From Polyangiaceae bacterium (GTDB lineage Bacteria > Myxococcota_A > Polyangia > Polyangiales > Polyangiaceae), in NCBI GenBank assembly GCA_019637295.1, contig JAHBVX010000007.1, positions 397,716 through 461,715 on the forward strand: a stretch of DNA of 64,000 nt. Reading direction: 5' to 3'. Under the pieces are notes generated by a model. That model did no database searches. It had not been told where the DNA came from and saw only the letters and a program-made list of their open reading frames with translations. Below are positions 8,749 to 20,947 of the stretch, piece after piece (the first letter of the stretch is position 1; each line of letters opens with the position of its first letter). The position numbers and the translations under genes were made by a program.

Positions 8749-9653
8749 GCCGCGGGCTCCTCACCGGACACGCGCGCTGGAAACCCAGAAATGCCCCGCG
8801 CCCCCCAGGCCGCGAGCACGGGCGCTGCGTCACCGCTGCACAGCGCGATCACCGCGCCGCCACCGCCGGCGCCAGTGAGTTTCGCGCCGAGCGCGCCGGC
8901 GTCCCGCGCGACGGCGCAGGCGAGTTCGATGTCCTCGCTCGAGACGTGCAGCCCGGCCAGCAGCATTTGGTTCAGGTCCAGCAGCTTGCCCAGCCCCACG
9001 TGGTCACCCGCCTCGATGCACAGACGTGCGTTCTCCACCAGCGCCGCGATGCCGTCGAGCGCCTTCTGCACCAGCTCCGGCTTGCGCTCCTTCAAGCGCG
9101 CCACACTCTCGACCATCTCGCGGGTGGGGGCGGGTGGACCCGCGAGGCCGATCGCGAAGACCAGGGGCGTCGGCACGGCGACGCTGACTGGCGGCTGACC
9201 GCGACGGAAGTAGATGCAGCCGCCGCGCGCCGCCGCAGCCGTGTCGATGCCCGACGGGTTGCCGTGAAACACGGACTCCCAGGCCAGCGCTGCGCGCTCG
9301 ACCAAGGCGTCACGGTCCCTCGGCTCGACGGGCGGTCCCGCGTCGAGCAGCGCGCGCGCCACGGCTACGCCAATGGCCGCGCTCGCGCCGAGCCCCGCCC
9401 CGGCAGGGAGCTTCAGGGTGACGGTGACGTCGCACGGTGGCGTGGGTAAGGCGCCCGCGAGCTGTCGGAAGGCCCTGCCGAGTTCGCTGTCATCGCTCGG
9501 GCGCACGACGCGATCGCCGAGCCTCAGCACGGAGTGTTCGCTCGGCGTCGCCTGCGCGTGCGCGCCGCGAGCGATGCCCCCGGCGATGGCGGCCACTCCG
9601 TAGACCACGGCGTGCTCGCCGCACACAATCACCTTGCCCGAAGACGACGCCAT
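8745..9653 (-). CDS. mvk: Mevalonate kinase
   Basis: A 302-residue GHMP kinase converting mevalonate to 5-phosphomevalonate. It starts SGKVIVCGEHAVVYG (5-19), the motif of mevalonate kinases, and ends with a KLTGAGGGGAVIAL motif. The ATP loop reads AGAGLGASAAIG (85-96): the first Ser of the usual GLGSSAA is Ala, which is noted as a substitution but leaves the second Ser and the glycines in place. The gene lies 5 bases after the prenyl synthase stop and overlaps mvaD by 4 bases, so it is inside the operon. Confidence 0.93.
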   Translation of the reverse strand: MASSSGKVIVCGEHAVVYGVAAIAGGIARGAHAQATPSEHSVLRLGDRVVRPSDDSELGRAFRQLAGALPTPPCDVTVTLKLPAGAGLGASAAIGVAVARALLDAGPPVEPRDRDALVERAALAWESVFHGNPSGIDTAAAARGGCIYFRRGQPPVSVAVPTPLVFAIGLAGPPAPTREMVESVARLKERKPELVQKALDGIAALVENARLCIEAGDHVGLGKLLDLNQMLLAGLHVSSEDIELACAVARDAGALGAKLTGAGGGGAVIALCSGDAAPVLAAWGARGISGFPARVSGEEPAA

Positions 9654-9658
9654 GTTCG

Positions 9659-10786
9659 TCAGGTCACGCGCGCGGCCATCGCCCGAGCTGCGCTCCCGAG
9701 CAGCTCGCGGGCGTCCGCGCTCAAGCTCGCCGAGCCGAGCTGCGCGAGCGCCGAGCCGAGCAGTTGCTCGATGCGCTTCTCGACCGCCTCGCGCGCACCC
9801 GACCGCTCGAGCACGTCGATGGCCTTCTGCAAGTCGCTCGGACGGGCCTTGGCGTTGCCCACCACCGCCTCGAGCAGCCGGTGATCCTTGCCCCGCGCCC
9901 GCCGCAGCCCCAGCTGCAAGAGCGGTGTCTTCTTGCCGGACTTGAGGTCGCTTCCCAGGGGCTTGCCGGTCTGTGCCGGATCGCCGAAGGCGCTGAGCAG
10001 ATCGTCGCGCAGCTGAAACGCGATGCCCGCCGGGGTCGCGAAGCGGTCGAGCGTCTCGAGCAGCTTGGGTGATCCACCCGCCAGCAGCGCGCCGAGGCGC
10101 AGGGGACCGCGCACCGTGTAGCTGGCGGTCTTCAGCTCGTACACCTTCTCGATGTTCGTGCCCTTGCCCACGACGTCGAGCTGCTGCCCGAGCACGGCGG
10201 CCTCTTGCATCTCCGCAAACGCGGCCAGCGCGGCCGGTAGCCGGGTGCGCGGGACGTCGACTCGAGCGAGCGCGTGTTGGGCATAGGCAACGGCCAAATC
10301 CCCCGCCAGTACTCCTGCGCGCTCACCCAGGCGGCGCGAGCGCAGCCGCGAGGCGAGCCAGGCATGCACCGCCGGTCCGCCGCGGCGGATGGTGTCCTCG
10401 TCCATCCAGTCGTCGTGGATGAGGAAGTAGACGTGCAGCAGCTCGAGCGCGACCCCGGCGTCGAGGGCCGGCTCGAGCGGGGCGCTGCGGCTCGCCGCAC
10501 GGTAGCCCGCCACCAGGAGCGCTGCCCGGGTGCGTTTGCCGCCGCGCAGGCACAGATCTCGGATCGCCGTCACCAGATCAGTGACCTCTCGCCCCAGCGG
10601 CTTGACCGCCGCGACGCGACCCGACAGGAGGCTGCCGAGGCGCCCGTCCACGTCCTTGCGCACTGCGCCGGCCAGGCCCGCGAAGGTGTTGCGTTCGATG
10701 GCCTTCGCCTTGGCCCGGGTTGGCGGCGTGGGCGGCCGCGCGGTGCGCTTCTGGCGCTGCCTGGGAGGGCCCGATCGACTCGCCAT
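9659..10786 (-). CDS. Short-chain polyprenyl diphosphate synthase (FPP/GGPP type)
   Basis: A 375-residue trans-isoprenyl diphosphate synthase that condenses IPP units onto allylic diphosphates. It has GGKRTR (82-87), the first Asp-rich motif DDWMD (125-129) and a second motif RDDLLSAFGD (261-270), where the last Asp of DDxxD is Ser, as often seen in bacterial GGPP synthases. The residues four and five places before the first motif are Phe and Tyr, which in characterised enzymes restrict product length, so FPP or GGPP is expected rather than a long chain. A basic, Pro-rich tail of about 30 residues precedes the fold. It is the first gene of the mevalonate operon, 5 bases before mvk. Confidence 0.9.
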   Translation of the reverse strand: MASRSGPPRQRQKRTARPPTPPTRAKAKAIERNTFAGLAGAVRKDVDGRLGSLLSGRVAAVKPLGREVTDLVTAIRDLCLRGGKRTRAALLVAGYRAASRSAPLEPALDAGVALELLHVYFLIHDDWMDEDTIRRGGPAVHAWLASRLRSRRLGERAGVLAGDLAVAYAQHALARVDVPRTRLPAALAAFAEMQEAAVLGQQLDVVGKGTNIEKVYELKTASYTVRGPLRLGALLAGGSPKLLETLDRFATPAGIAFQLRDDLLSAFGDPAQTGKPLGSDLKSGKKTPLLQLGLRRARGKDHRLLEAVVGNAKARPSDLQKAIDVLERSGAREAVEKRIEQLLGSALAQLGSASLSADARELLGSAARAMAARVT

Positions 10787-10845
10787 GGTCCGCGCAGACG
10801 CTAGGGCCCAGCCCCGGCGCTGTCAACGACGCGGGCCTCGGCGCT

Positions 10846-11835
10846 TCACAGCGCGTCGAGGCAGGGCACGGGTTTCCAGGGCGCGGCCAGGTTGTTGCAC
10901 GCGCCGACGTGCCCCATGCCGTTGCCGAGTGCCGTGGCCTGCCCGGTCAAGCCGTCGATGGAGTAGAGCACCGCGTCGTTGGTGCACGCGTACAGCACGC
11001 CGCTGCTCGGGTGCAGCTCGACACCCACCGTGCCGAAGGTGACGCCGCTGATGGCGACGAGCGCGGTGGCGGCCCCGGAGGAGGGGTTGAGTGTGTAGAG
11101 CTGATTCGTCGCGCCGTTGATGGCGTACAGGCCACCCTGGCCGATGTTCAGCGCGTCGCTCCAGGTGGCGCCGCCCGTGGTGAAGTCCACGCCCAGCAGG
11201 CCGACCTGCGTGCCGGCGCCGGTGGCGGGGTTCAGGTCGATCAAGATGTCGCTCACCGTCTCGATGCCGAACAGACCCTCGGTCTTGTTGGCCGTGATCC
11301 CCGGGATGCTCTGGTAGCCCGTCGGTCCCACCGGAGTGACGCTGCAGGAGCAGGGGTCGATGCGGTCGAGGCGAGAATCCTCGTGGTTGGAGGCGAACAG
11401 CAGACCGTTGCGCGTGAAGGTGGTGGAAGGGTAGTTGACGGCGTCCACGCCGCTCGGAAGCGTACACGCGATCTTGCCCGCGCCGCTCTGCACGTCGATC
11501 TTGAGCAGCAGCGAGGGACTGGCGTCGTGGTCGATGCTGACGACGTAGAGCGGCGCGCTCGTGCCGCCGGAGCCCCCGGACCCGCTGCTGCCACCCGCGC
11601 CCCCGCCACCCCCAACGCCACCCGAGCCGCCGGAGCCCGAGCTGCCGCCGCTCCCGGCCGCGCCGCCGCTCGCCGCGCTGCCGGCCGCGCCGCCGCTCGG
11701 CGAGCCCGATGCTCCACCGCTGCCGCTCGCTGCCGCCGCGCCGCCCTGTCCACCGGCCGCCGGCGCATCCGCGTCCGAGCCGCAGCCCAGCGCCCCCAGC
11801 GCCAACAATCCCAGCCACTTCGAGCGTTCACCCAT
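10846..11835 (-). CDS. Lipoprotein with Gly/Ser linker and propeller-like domain
   Basis: A 329-residue predicted lipoprotein: MGERSKWLGLLALGALGC gives a lipobox at Cys18. Residues about 22-92 are almost entirely Gly, Ser and Ala, a long flexible stalk. The remainder has repeating strands such as YVVSIDHDASPSLLLKIDVQSG, GLYAINGATNQLYTLNPSSGAATAL and GVLYACTNDAVLYSIDGLTGQATALG, which look like blades of a beta-propeller of the kind that reads x-L-Y-x-I-D-x-x-T-G. Two Cys (CSCS) lie mid-domain. The role is unknown; surface display with ligand binding is plausible. The ATG is preceded by GGACC, without a Shine-Dalgarno at normal spacing. It is 59 bases upstream of the prenyl synthase on the same strand. 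Confidence 0.75.
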   Translation of the reverse strand: MGERSKWLGLLALGALGCGSDADAPAAGGQGGAAAASGSGGASGSPSGGAAGSAASGGAAGSGGSSGSGGSGGVGGGGGAGGSSGSGGSGGTSAPLYVVSIDHDASPSLLLKIDVQSGAGKIACTLPSGVDAVNYPSTTFTRNGLLFASNHEDSRLDRIDPCSCSVTPVGPTGYQSIPGITANKTEGLFGIETVSDILIDLNPATGAGTQVGLLGVDFTTGGATWSDALNIGQGGLYAINGATNQLYTLNPSSGAATALVAISGVTFGTVGVELHPSSGVLYACTNDAVLYSIDGLTGQATALGNGMGHVGACNNLAAPWKPVPCLDAL

Positions 11836-11885
11836 GGTCCGCAGAGCCTACCGCGGGCGCTGCCGGCGACCCAGCCAGAAGCGGC

Positions 11886-12269
11886 TCACGGCATCGGGAG
11901 CTTGATGGACTTGCCGCTCTTGCCCGTCACGGTGGTGGTGCCGCCGCTCTTGGTGACCGAGCCGGAGCCCTGCTGGTTCTGGAGCTTGACGTCCGACCCG
12001 CTCGCCTCGACCCGCTTCTCGCCCTTGGCGACGACGGTCGCCGGGGTCGCGGGGCTTGGCGCCGCGCCGCTCTTGTCACCCTCGTCCTCGGCGCTGCCCT
12101 TGGGGGTGTCGGTCGCTCCGGTCGCCTCGTCAGGCGGAGCCTCGGCCGTCTCGGTGGCCGCCGCCGCGCTCGGGGCGGGCTCGGCGGTCACGTCCTTCTT
12201 GCCCTGATCGCAGCCCAGCACCGTTCCGGCTCCGAGCACCACGGCTAGCCACCAATACACACTCTTCAT
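11886..12269 (-). CDS. Small lipoprotein
   Basis: A 127-residue predicted lipoprotein. The start at ATG 12269 is chosen because GGAGG lies just upstream (bases 12274-12278 on the minus strand) and the product begins MKSVYWWLAVVLGAGTVLGC with a clean lipobox (Cys20). A longer in-frame reading exists but has no signal. After the Cys comes an acidic, Ala/Thr/Pro-rich low-complexity stretch to about residue 85, then a short C-terminal part with Gly/Ser/Lys and TVTGKSGKSIKLP. No domain is recognised. It is divergent from fni with 98 bases between the starts. Confidence 0.7.
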   Translation of the reverse strand: MKSVYWWLAVVLGAGTVLGCDQGKKDVTAEPAPSAAAATETAEAPPDEATGATDTPKGSAEDEGDKSGAAPSPATPATVVAKGEKRVEASGSDVKLQNQQGSGSVTKSGGTTTVTGKSGKSIKLPMP

Positions 12270-12367
12270 GGTTCCTCCGAGCGCGAGCATAGCCGCACTT
12301 CGCCCGGTAGACGAGGCTTCGGGGCTACCAACCCGGGGAGCTTCCGGCTTATGACCTGCGAACGGGC

Positions 12368-13417
<1,050 letters not shown>

Positions 13418-13427
13418 GCCGGGGCTC

Positions 13428-13464
13428 GAGAGCTGTCGAACAATCGACAGCTCTCTCATTCTTT
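13428..13464 (+). terminator. Strong intrinsic terminator after fni
   Basis: GAGAGCTGTCGA (13428-13439) and TCGACAGCTCTC (13444-13455) form a perfect 12-bp stem with a 4-nt loop (ACAA), followed by TCATTCTTTC. It begins 11 bases after the fni stop. Hairpin plus T-rich tail fits Rho-independent termination on the plus strand. Confidence 0.88.
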
Positions 13465-13468
13465 CACC

Positions 13469-13516
13469 GGGGAGGCACGCGCCTCCCCGCCCCGCCGAAG
13501 TGAATTCGTCGGGGCG
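13469..13516. terminator. Two further tandem hairpins between convergent genes
   Basis: GGGGAGGC-ACGC-GCCTCCCC (13469-13488) is a perfect 8-bp stem with a 4-nt loop. It abuts a second hairpin, CGCCCCGCCGAA (13488-13499) with TTCGTCGGGGCG (13505-13516), 12 pairs with one mismatch and a 5-nt loop. They sit between fni and the facing dehydrogenase gene and probably help terminate the minus-strand transcript or block read-through in either direction. They lack clear T runs, so this is inferred from position. Confidence 0.5.
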
Positions 13517-13572
13517 GAGCCCCACGCGGGCCGGCTCCGCCGGCGCGAGCTGGGTCAATTCCTGACAGCCCT

Positions 13573-14979
13573 TCACTTGGCCTCGACGCGGTACACGTTG
13601 CCATTGAAGGCGGTGACGTAGACCTCGCCGTCTTGATCTTGGCCGAAGGAGGAGATGCTCTTGAGCGCCGCGTTGGGGTTGATGTTGCTGGTGATCTCGC
13701 TCGCGTCGGTGGCTGCGGTGCCGCTCCAGCGGAAGGTCCAGAAGCGACCGCTGCAGTAGTCCGCGTACAGGTAGTAGCCGCGCAGGCCGGGCAGCGAGGC
13801 GCCGCGATACACGTAGCCGCCGGTCACCGCGCAGCCCATGGTGTTGGTCGGATAGTCCACGGCGGGCAAGGTCTTGCCGCTGGTGTCGCAGCCGGTGCTC
13901 GGGCTGTAGCAGAGCGTGCCCTCCATCACCTTCCAGCCCCAGTTGGTGCCGCTGCCCGTGGACGCGTTCTCCACGTTGACCTCCTCGCGGGTGCCCTGAC
14001 CGACGTCGCCGATGTACTGGTCCCCAGTGCAGGGATCGAAGGACGTACGGTACGGGTTGCGCAGGCCGTAGCTCCAGATCTCCGGTGCGGCGCCGCCGGT
14101 GGTCATGTTCCCGGACGGGATGGCGTACTGCTTGCCGCTCGCCGGCGCGGAGTCCACGTCGATGCGCAGCATCTTGCCGAGCAGGGACGACAGCGTCTGA
14201 GCGTAGTTCTGCGGGTCTCCGCCGCTGCCGCCGTCGCCGAGAGCGATGTACAGCATGCCGTCGGCGCGGAAGTCGATGCTCCCGCCGTTGTGATTGCCAT
14301 AGGGCTGCGCCAACGTGAAGATGACCTTCTCCGTGCTCTCGGCCGCAGCGGCCGCGGACGCTGAGGCGGCGGTGAACTCGCTGACGACGGTGTGTCCGGC
14401 CGGAGCGGTGTCGCCGTCCGCCGTGTAGTGCACGAAGAAGCGGCCGTTGCTCTGGAAGTTGGGGTGGAACGCGATGCCGAGCAGGCCACGCTCGTTGTTG
14501 CCCGAGCCCTCGTAGGTGTGAACCCGGTCGACGATATCGAGATAGGGGGTAGTGACGCTCTGCCCGTTCTGGATGATGCGGATGCGGCCACGTTGCTCGG
14601 CGACGAAGAGGCGCGTGTCTCCCGCCGGCTGCACCACCGCGAGGGGCCGGGTGTAGCCCGAGGCGATGCTGGTGAGCTTGAGCTCGGGGAAGGAGCCCGT
14701 GGCCGCCGCGCAGTCGAAGTTGCCTGGGGTCCCGGCGCTGCCGCCGGTTCCCGCGCCGCCGCCCATGCCCCCGCTCGCGCCGCCGGTGCCCCCGGAGCCG
14801 CCACCGACCCCGCCCGCGCCGCCGCTGACCCCGCCGCCGGAGCCGCCGGTCGCACCCCCTGAGCCGCTGCTCCCGCCGGAACCGGGCTTCCCGCCGCCCC
14901 CGTCGTCATCCCCACCGCAGCCGAAGGCAAGCAGAACCGTGATCGCGGCGCCCAGAGCGCCGGCCTTTCGTCGTCCCAT
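13573..14979 (-). CDS. PQQ-dependent glucose/sorbosone dehydrogenase-like lipoprotein
   Basis: A 468-residue protein with lipobox LAFGC (Cys21) followed by a Gly/Ser-rich stalk to about residue 85. The rest is a six-bladed beta-propeller of the GSDH family (soluble PQQ glucose dehydrogenase, aldose dehydrogenase Ylil, HHIP). Landmarks: RPLAVVQPAGDTRLFVAEQRGRIRI, GLLGIAFHPNFQSNGRFFVHYT, PYGNHNGGSIDF with the catalytic-type His, GMLYIALGDGGSGGDP, and EIWSYGLRNPYRTSFDP. These match the PQQ-binding core, so sugar oxidation at the outer membrane or periplasm is likely; the exact sugar cannot be read. The ATG is preceded at 6 bases by TAGGCT. It is convergent with fni. Confidence 0.88.
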   Translation of the reverse strand: MGRRKAGALGAAITVLLAFGCGGDDDGGGGKPGSGGSSGSGGATGGSGGGVSGGAGGVGGGSGGTGGASGGMGGGAGTGGSAGTPGNFDCAAATGSFPELKLTSIASGYTRPLAVVQPAGDTRLFVAEQRGRIRIIQNGQSVTTPYLDIVDRVHTYEGSGNNERGLLGIAFHPNFQSNGRFFVHYTADGDTAPAGHTVVSEFTAASASAAAAAESTEKVIFTLAQPYGNHNGGSIDFRADGMLYIALGDGGSGGDPQNYAQTLSSLLGKMLRIDVDSAPASGKQYAIPSGNMTTGGAAPEIWSYGLRNPYRTSFDPCTGDQYIGDVGQGTREEVNVENASTGSGTNWGWKVMEGTLCYSPSTGCDTSGKTLPAVDYPTNTMGCAVTGGYVYRGASLPGLRGYYLYADYCSGRFWTFRWSGTAATDASEITSNINPNAALKSISSFGQDQDGEVYVTAFNGNVYRVEAK

Positions 14980-15058
14980 GGCGTGAGCCTAGCGCGCCCC
15001 TGGCCGGTCGTCACGACCCTTGACCCTCTCTCCCTCGCGTGGAATGTCTCGCCCCCTC

Positions 15059-16336
15059 ATGCAGGTCACCGTTCAGAAGCTCAGCCCCGTGCTCGTGGAG
15101 TTCGACGTGGAGGTGGCGGCGGATCGCGTCCAGAGCGAGCTCGACCGCGCCTTTCTCTCCCTGTCCAAGAACGCCCGCATCCGAGGCTTCCGTCCGGGCA
15201 AGGCGCCCCGCAAGGTGCTCAAGACGATGTTCGGCGCGCGGGTGGCAGCGGACGTGGCCCAGCGCCTCGTGGACGAGACCTTCCCCAAGGCGATCAGCGA
15301 GCAGAAGCTGCAGATGGTCAGCACCCCGGCGTTCGAGCCCCAGGGCGTGGTCGAGAACAAGCCCTTCGTCTACAAGGCCCGCTTCGAGGTCGTGCCCGAG
15401 ATCGAGAGCGTGAGCTACGACGGCCTGCCGGCCACGCGCCCGAAGGTGAGCGTGACCGACGAGCAGGTCGACGAGCAGCTGCAGGTGCTACGTCGGGAGC
15501 ACTCCACCCTCGAGGCGCTGAAGGTGGAGCGCGGCGCCCAAGAGGGGGACGTAGTGACCATCGACTTCGACGTCTTGGTCGATGGCGTGGTGGTGGCGGA
15601 CGCTGGCGCCAAGGATTTCCAGGTCGAGCTCGGCGGCGGCACGCTGCTCGAGGCCATCGACGCCGCGCTGCGCGGCAAGAAGCCCGGGGATACGGCGGAC
15701 GCTGGGGTGGACATGCCCGCGTCCCACCCGCACCCGCGGCTCAAAGGCAAGACGGCCCGCTTCGCCCTCAGCCTCAAGGAGCTGAAGGAGCGCGTGCTAC
15801 CGGAGCTCGATGACGAGCTGGCCAAGGACGTGGGCGAGTTCGAGACCTTGGCGGCCCTGAAGGACGACATCCGCGCTCAGCTCGAGAAGCAGGCCAAGGA
15901 GGCCTCCGAGAACAACGTCGCCGAGCAGTTGGTCGTCGAGCTGGTCAAGAAGAACCCCATCCCGGTCCCGCCCACCCTGGTGGAGCGCCAGATGCGCATC
16001 ACCGAGCAGGAGGTCGTGGCCCAGGCGCGTCGCCAGGGGCAGCAGGTGAGCAACGTCGGCGACGAGCTGCGCGAGAAGATCCGTCAGGACAGCGAGGTCA
16101 AGGTCCGCGCGGGGCTGCTCATGGCCGAGATCGCCAAGAAAGAGGCGATCAAGATCGGTGAGCCGGAGATCGAAGCGGGCCTGAAGGAGTTGGCCGAGCA
16201 GAGCGGCAAGAACGTCGCCAAGCTGCGCGCCGAGTACAGCGACCCCAAGCGCCGAGAAATGCTGATCGGTATGATTTTGGAGAACAAGGTGCTCGACATC
16301 ATCGAGTCGAAGGCCAAGATCGAGGACGCCGCCTGA
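15059..16336 (+). CDS. tig: Trigger factor (ribosome-associated chaperone, PPIase)
   Basis: A 425-residue trigger factor, which binds ribosomal protein L23 and shields nascent chains. I choose ATG 15059 because trigger factors start MQVTVEKLSPV and this reading is [19 protein letters not shown]; in-frame starts at 15044 and 15020 add residues without homology-like features. The ribosome-binding loop is [16 protein letters not shown] (about 40-55, GFRxGKxP signature). An FKBP-like domain follows ([15 protein letters not shown] to about residue 240), then a helical C-terminal arm domain. There is no Shine-Dalgarno before 15059. It heads the tig-clpP-clpX-lon block with 23 bases to clpP. The family assignment is secure. 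Confidence 0.95.
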   Translation: MQVTVQKLSPVLVEFDVEVAADRVQSELDRAFLSLSKNARIRGFRPGKAPRKVLKTMFGARVAADVAQRLVDETFPKAISEQKLQMVSTPAFEPQGVVENKPFVYKARFEVVPEIESVSYDGLPATRPKVSVTDEQVDEQLQVLRREHSTLEALKVERGAQEGDVVTIDFDVLVDGVVVADAGAKDFQVELGGGTLLEAIDAALRGKKPGDTADAGVDMPASHPHPRLKGKTARFALSLKELKERVLPELDDELAKDVGEFETLAALKDDIRAQLEKQAKEASENNVAEQLVVELVKKNPIPVPPTLVERQMRITEQEVVAQARRQGQQVSNVGDELREKIRQDSEVKVRAGLLMAEIAKKEAIKIGEPEIEAGLKELAEQSGKNVAKLRAEYSDPKRREMLIGMILENKVLDIIESKAKIEDAA

Positions 16337-16359
16337 CCCGCCGCCGAGGGAACCCGACC

Positions 16360-17028
<669 letters not shown>

Positions 17029-17046
17029 CCCCGGCCGAGCTAGGCT

Positions 17047-17075
17047 CTTGCCACCCGAGGGAGAGCCCTCCATAT
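17047..17075 (+). promoter_or_regulatory. Candidate sigma32-type heat-shock promoter for clpX
   Basis: CTTGCC (17047-17052), a 15-nt spacer and CTCCATAT (17068-17075) resemble the sigma32 consensus CTTGAA-N13-17-CCCCATnT, with one mismatch in the -10 part and two in the -35. Transcription would begin near 17082, about 80 bases before the clpX start. The same bases contain a weak GAGGG-AGAG-CCCTC hairpin followed by CATATTTTT, which could alternatively be a clpP terminator. Confidence 0.35.
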
Positions 17076-17160
17076 TTTTCGGGACTTTCCCTGATTCTCC
17101 GGTAGACAAGCGACTGTGGACGAAGCGGCCTCTGCGGGGGCCTGACACCTTGGGTAAATC

Positions 17161-18420
17161 GTGGAGCGACGCCGAGACGACTCGAACGGAAACCTCTGCT
17201 GCTCCTTCTGCGGCAAGTCGCAGAAGGAGGTCAAGAAGCTGATCGCTGGACCCACGGTCTACATCTGCGACGAGTGCATTGCGCTGTGCAACGACATCAT
17301 CGCGGAAGAGGTCGAGAAGGACGAGCCCGCCGGTGGCTCGGACCCCATCCCCAAGCCGTCGGAGATCAAGACCATCCTCGACGAGTACGTGGTCGGCCAG
17401 GAGCGCGCCAAGAAGGTGCTCGCGGTAGCCGTTCACAACCACTACAAGCGCATCGACTCGAAGGTCGCCAACGAGGACGTGGAGCTGGCCAAGAGCAACA
17501 TCCTGCTGCTCGGACCCACGGGTAGCGGCAAGACGCTGCTCGCTCAAACGCTAGCCAAGATCTTGAAGGTCCCCTTCGCCATCGCGGACGCCACCACCCT
17601 GACCGAAGCGGGCTACGTGGGTGAGGACGTCGAGAACATCATCGTGCAGCTGCTCCAGAACGCGGATCACGACGTGGAGCGCGCACAGCGGGGCATCGTC
17701 TACATCGACGAGATCGACAAGATCAGCCGAAAGAGCGACAACCCGTCGATCACCCGTGACGTGTCCGGCGAGGGCGTTCAGCAAGCGCTGCTCAAGATCA
17801 TCGAGGGCACGGTGGCGAACGTCCCGCCCAAGGGTGGTCGCAAGCACCCGCAGCAGGATTTTCTCCAGGTGGACACGACGAACATCCTGTTCATCTGCGG
17901 CGGAGCCTTCGTGGGTCTCGACCAGATCATCCAGCGCCGGCTGGGGCAGACGCGCCTCGGCTTCGGCGCGGACATCGTGAGCAAGAGCGAGTTTCGCCTC
18001 GGCGAGCTGCTCGGCAAGGTGCAGCCCGAAGACCTGCTCAAGTTCGGCCTCATCCCCGAGTTCATTGGTCGATTGCCCGTGCTGGCCACCCTCAACGAGC
18101 TGACCGAAGAGGCTCTGATCGACATCCTGACCAAGCCCAAGAACAGCCTGGTCAAGCAGTTCCAGAAGCTGTTCGAGATGGACGGCGTGAAGCTCAAGTT
18201 CACCAAGGGTTCGCTGCACGCGGTCGCCCGGCGGGCGCTCGAGCGTGAGAGCGGGGCGCGCGGACTACGCGCGATCCTCGAAGAGGCGATGCTCGACATC
18301 ATGTACGACGTGCCCGGCAAGAACGGGATCAAAGAGGTCGTGGTGAACGAGGACGTCATCTCCAAGGGCGAAACGCCGCTGATCGTCTACCAGAAGGACG
18401 AGAAGGCCGGCGTGGGCTGA
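17161..18420 (+). CDS. clpX: ATP-dependent Clp protease ATP-binding subunit ClpX
   Basis: A 419-residue AAA+ unfoldase that recognises tagged substrates and threads them into ClpP. The start is GTG 17161; an in-frame TAA lies 6 bases upstream, so nothing longer is possible. The N-terminal zinc domain has C14-x2-C17 and C36-x2-C39 ([25 protein letters not shown]). Walker A is GPTGSGKT (119-126), Walker B is VYIDEID (181-187), and the GYVGED pore loop (152-157) is present, as is the IGF-like loop region needed for ClpP docking, though read here as LGF. Four bases separate it from lon. Confidence 0.97.
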   Translation: MERRRDDSNGNLCCSFCGKSQKEVKKLIAGPTVYICDECIALCNDIIAEEVEKDEPAGGSDPIPKPSEIKTILDEYVVGQERAKKVLAVAVHNHYKRIDSKVANEDVELAKSNILLLGPTGSGKTLLAQTLAKILKVPFAIADATTLTEAGYVGEDVENIIVQLLQNADHDVERAQRGIVYIDEIDKISRKSDNPSITRDVSGEGVQQALLKIIEGTVANVPPKGGRKHPQQDFLQVDTTNILFICGGAFVGLDQIIQRRLGQTRLGFGADIVSKSEFRLGELLGKVQPEDLLKFGLIPEFIGRLPVLATLNELTEEALIDILTKPKNSLVKQFQKLFEMDGVKLKFTKGSLHAVARRALERESGARGLRAILEEAMLDIMYDVPGKNGIKEVVVNEDVISKGETPLIVYQKDEKAGVG

Positions 18421-18424
18421 GACC

Positions 18425-20914
<2,490 letters not shown>

Positions 20915-20947
20915 GGCGAAACCTCGGCGCGGGCTGAGCGCGGCTTC

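Noticed and set aside
11553..11760. Gly/Ser codon repeats as a DNA repeat or CRISPR-like array
   Set aside because: The repetition is in frame, encodes a protein linker, and has no unique spacers of constant length.
15020..15058. TTGACC at 15020 as a tig promoter with a leaderless start
   Set aside because: The -35 is good but the -10 (AATGTC) is poor, so it was not listed as a feature.
17057..17079. GAGGG hairpin with T run as a clpP terminator
   Set aside because: Only a 5-bp stem, and it overlaps a better heat-shock promoter match. Kept as an alternative in that entry, not as a separate terminator.
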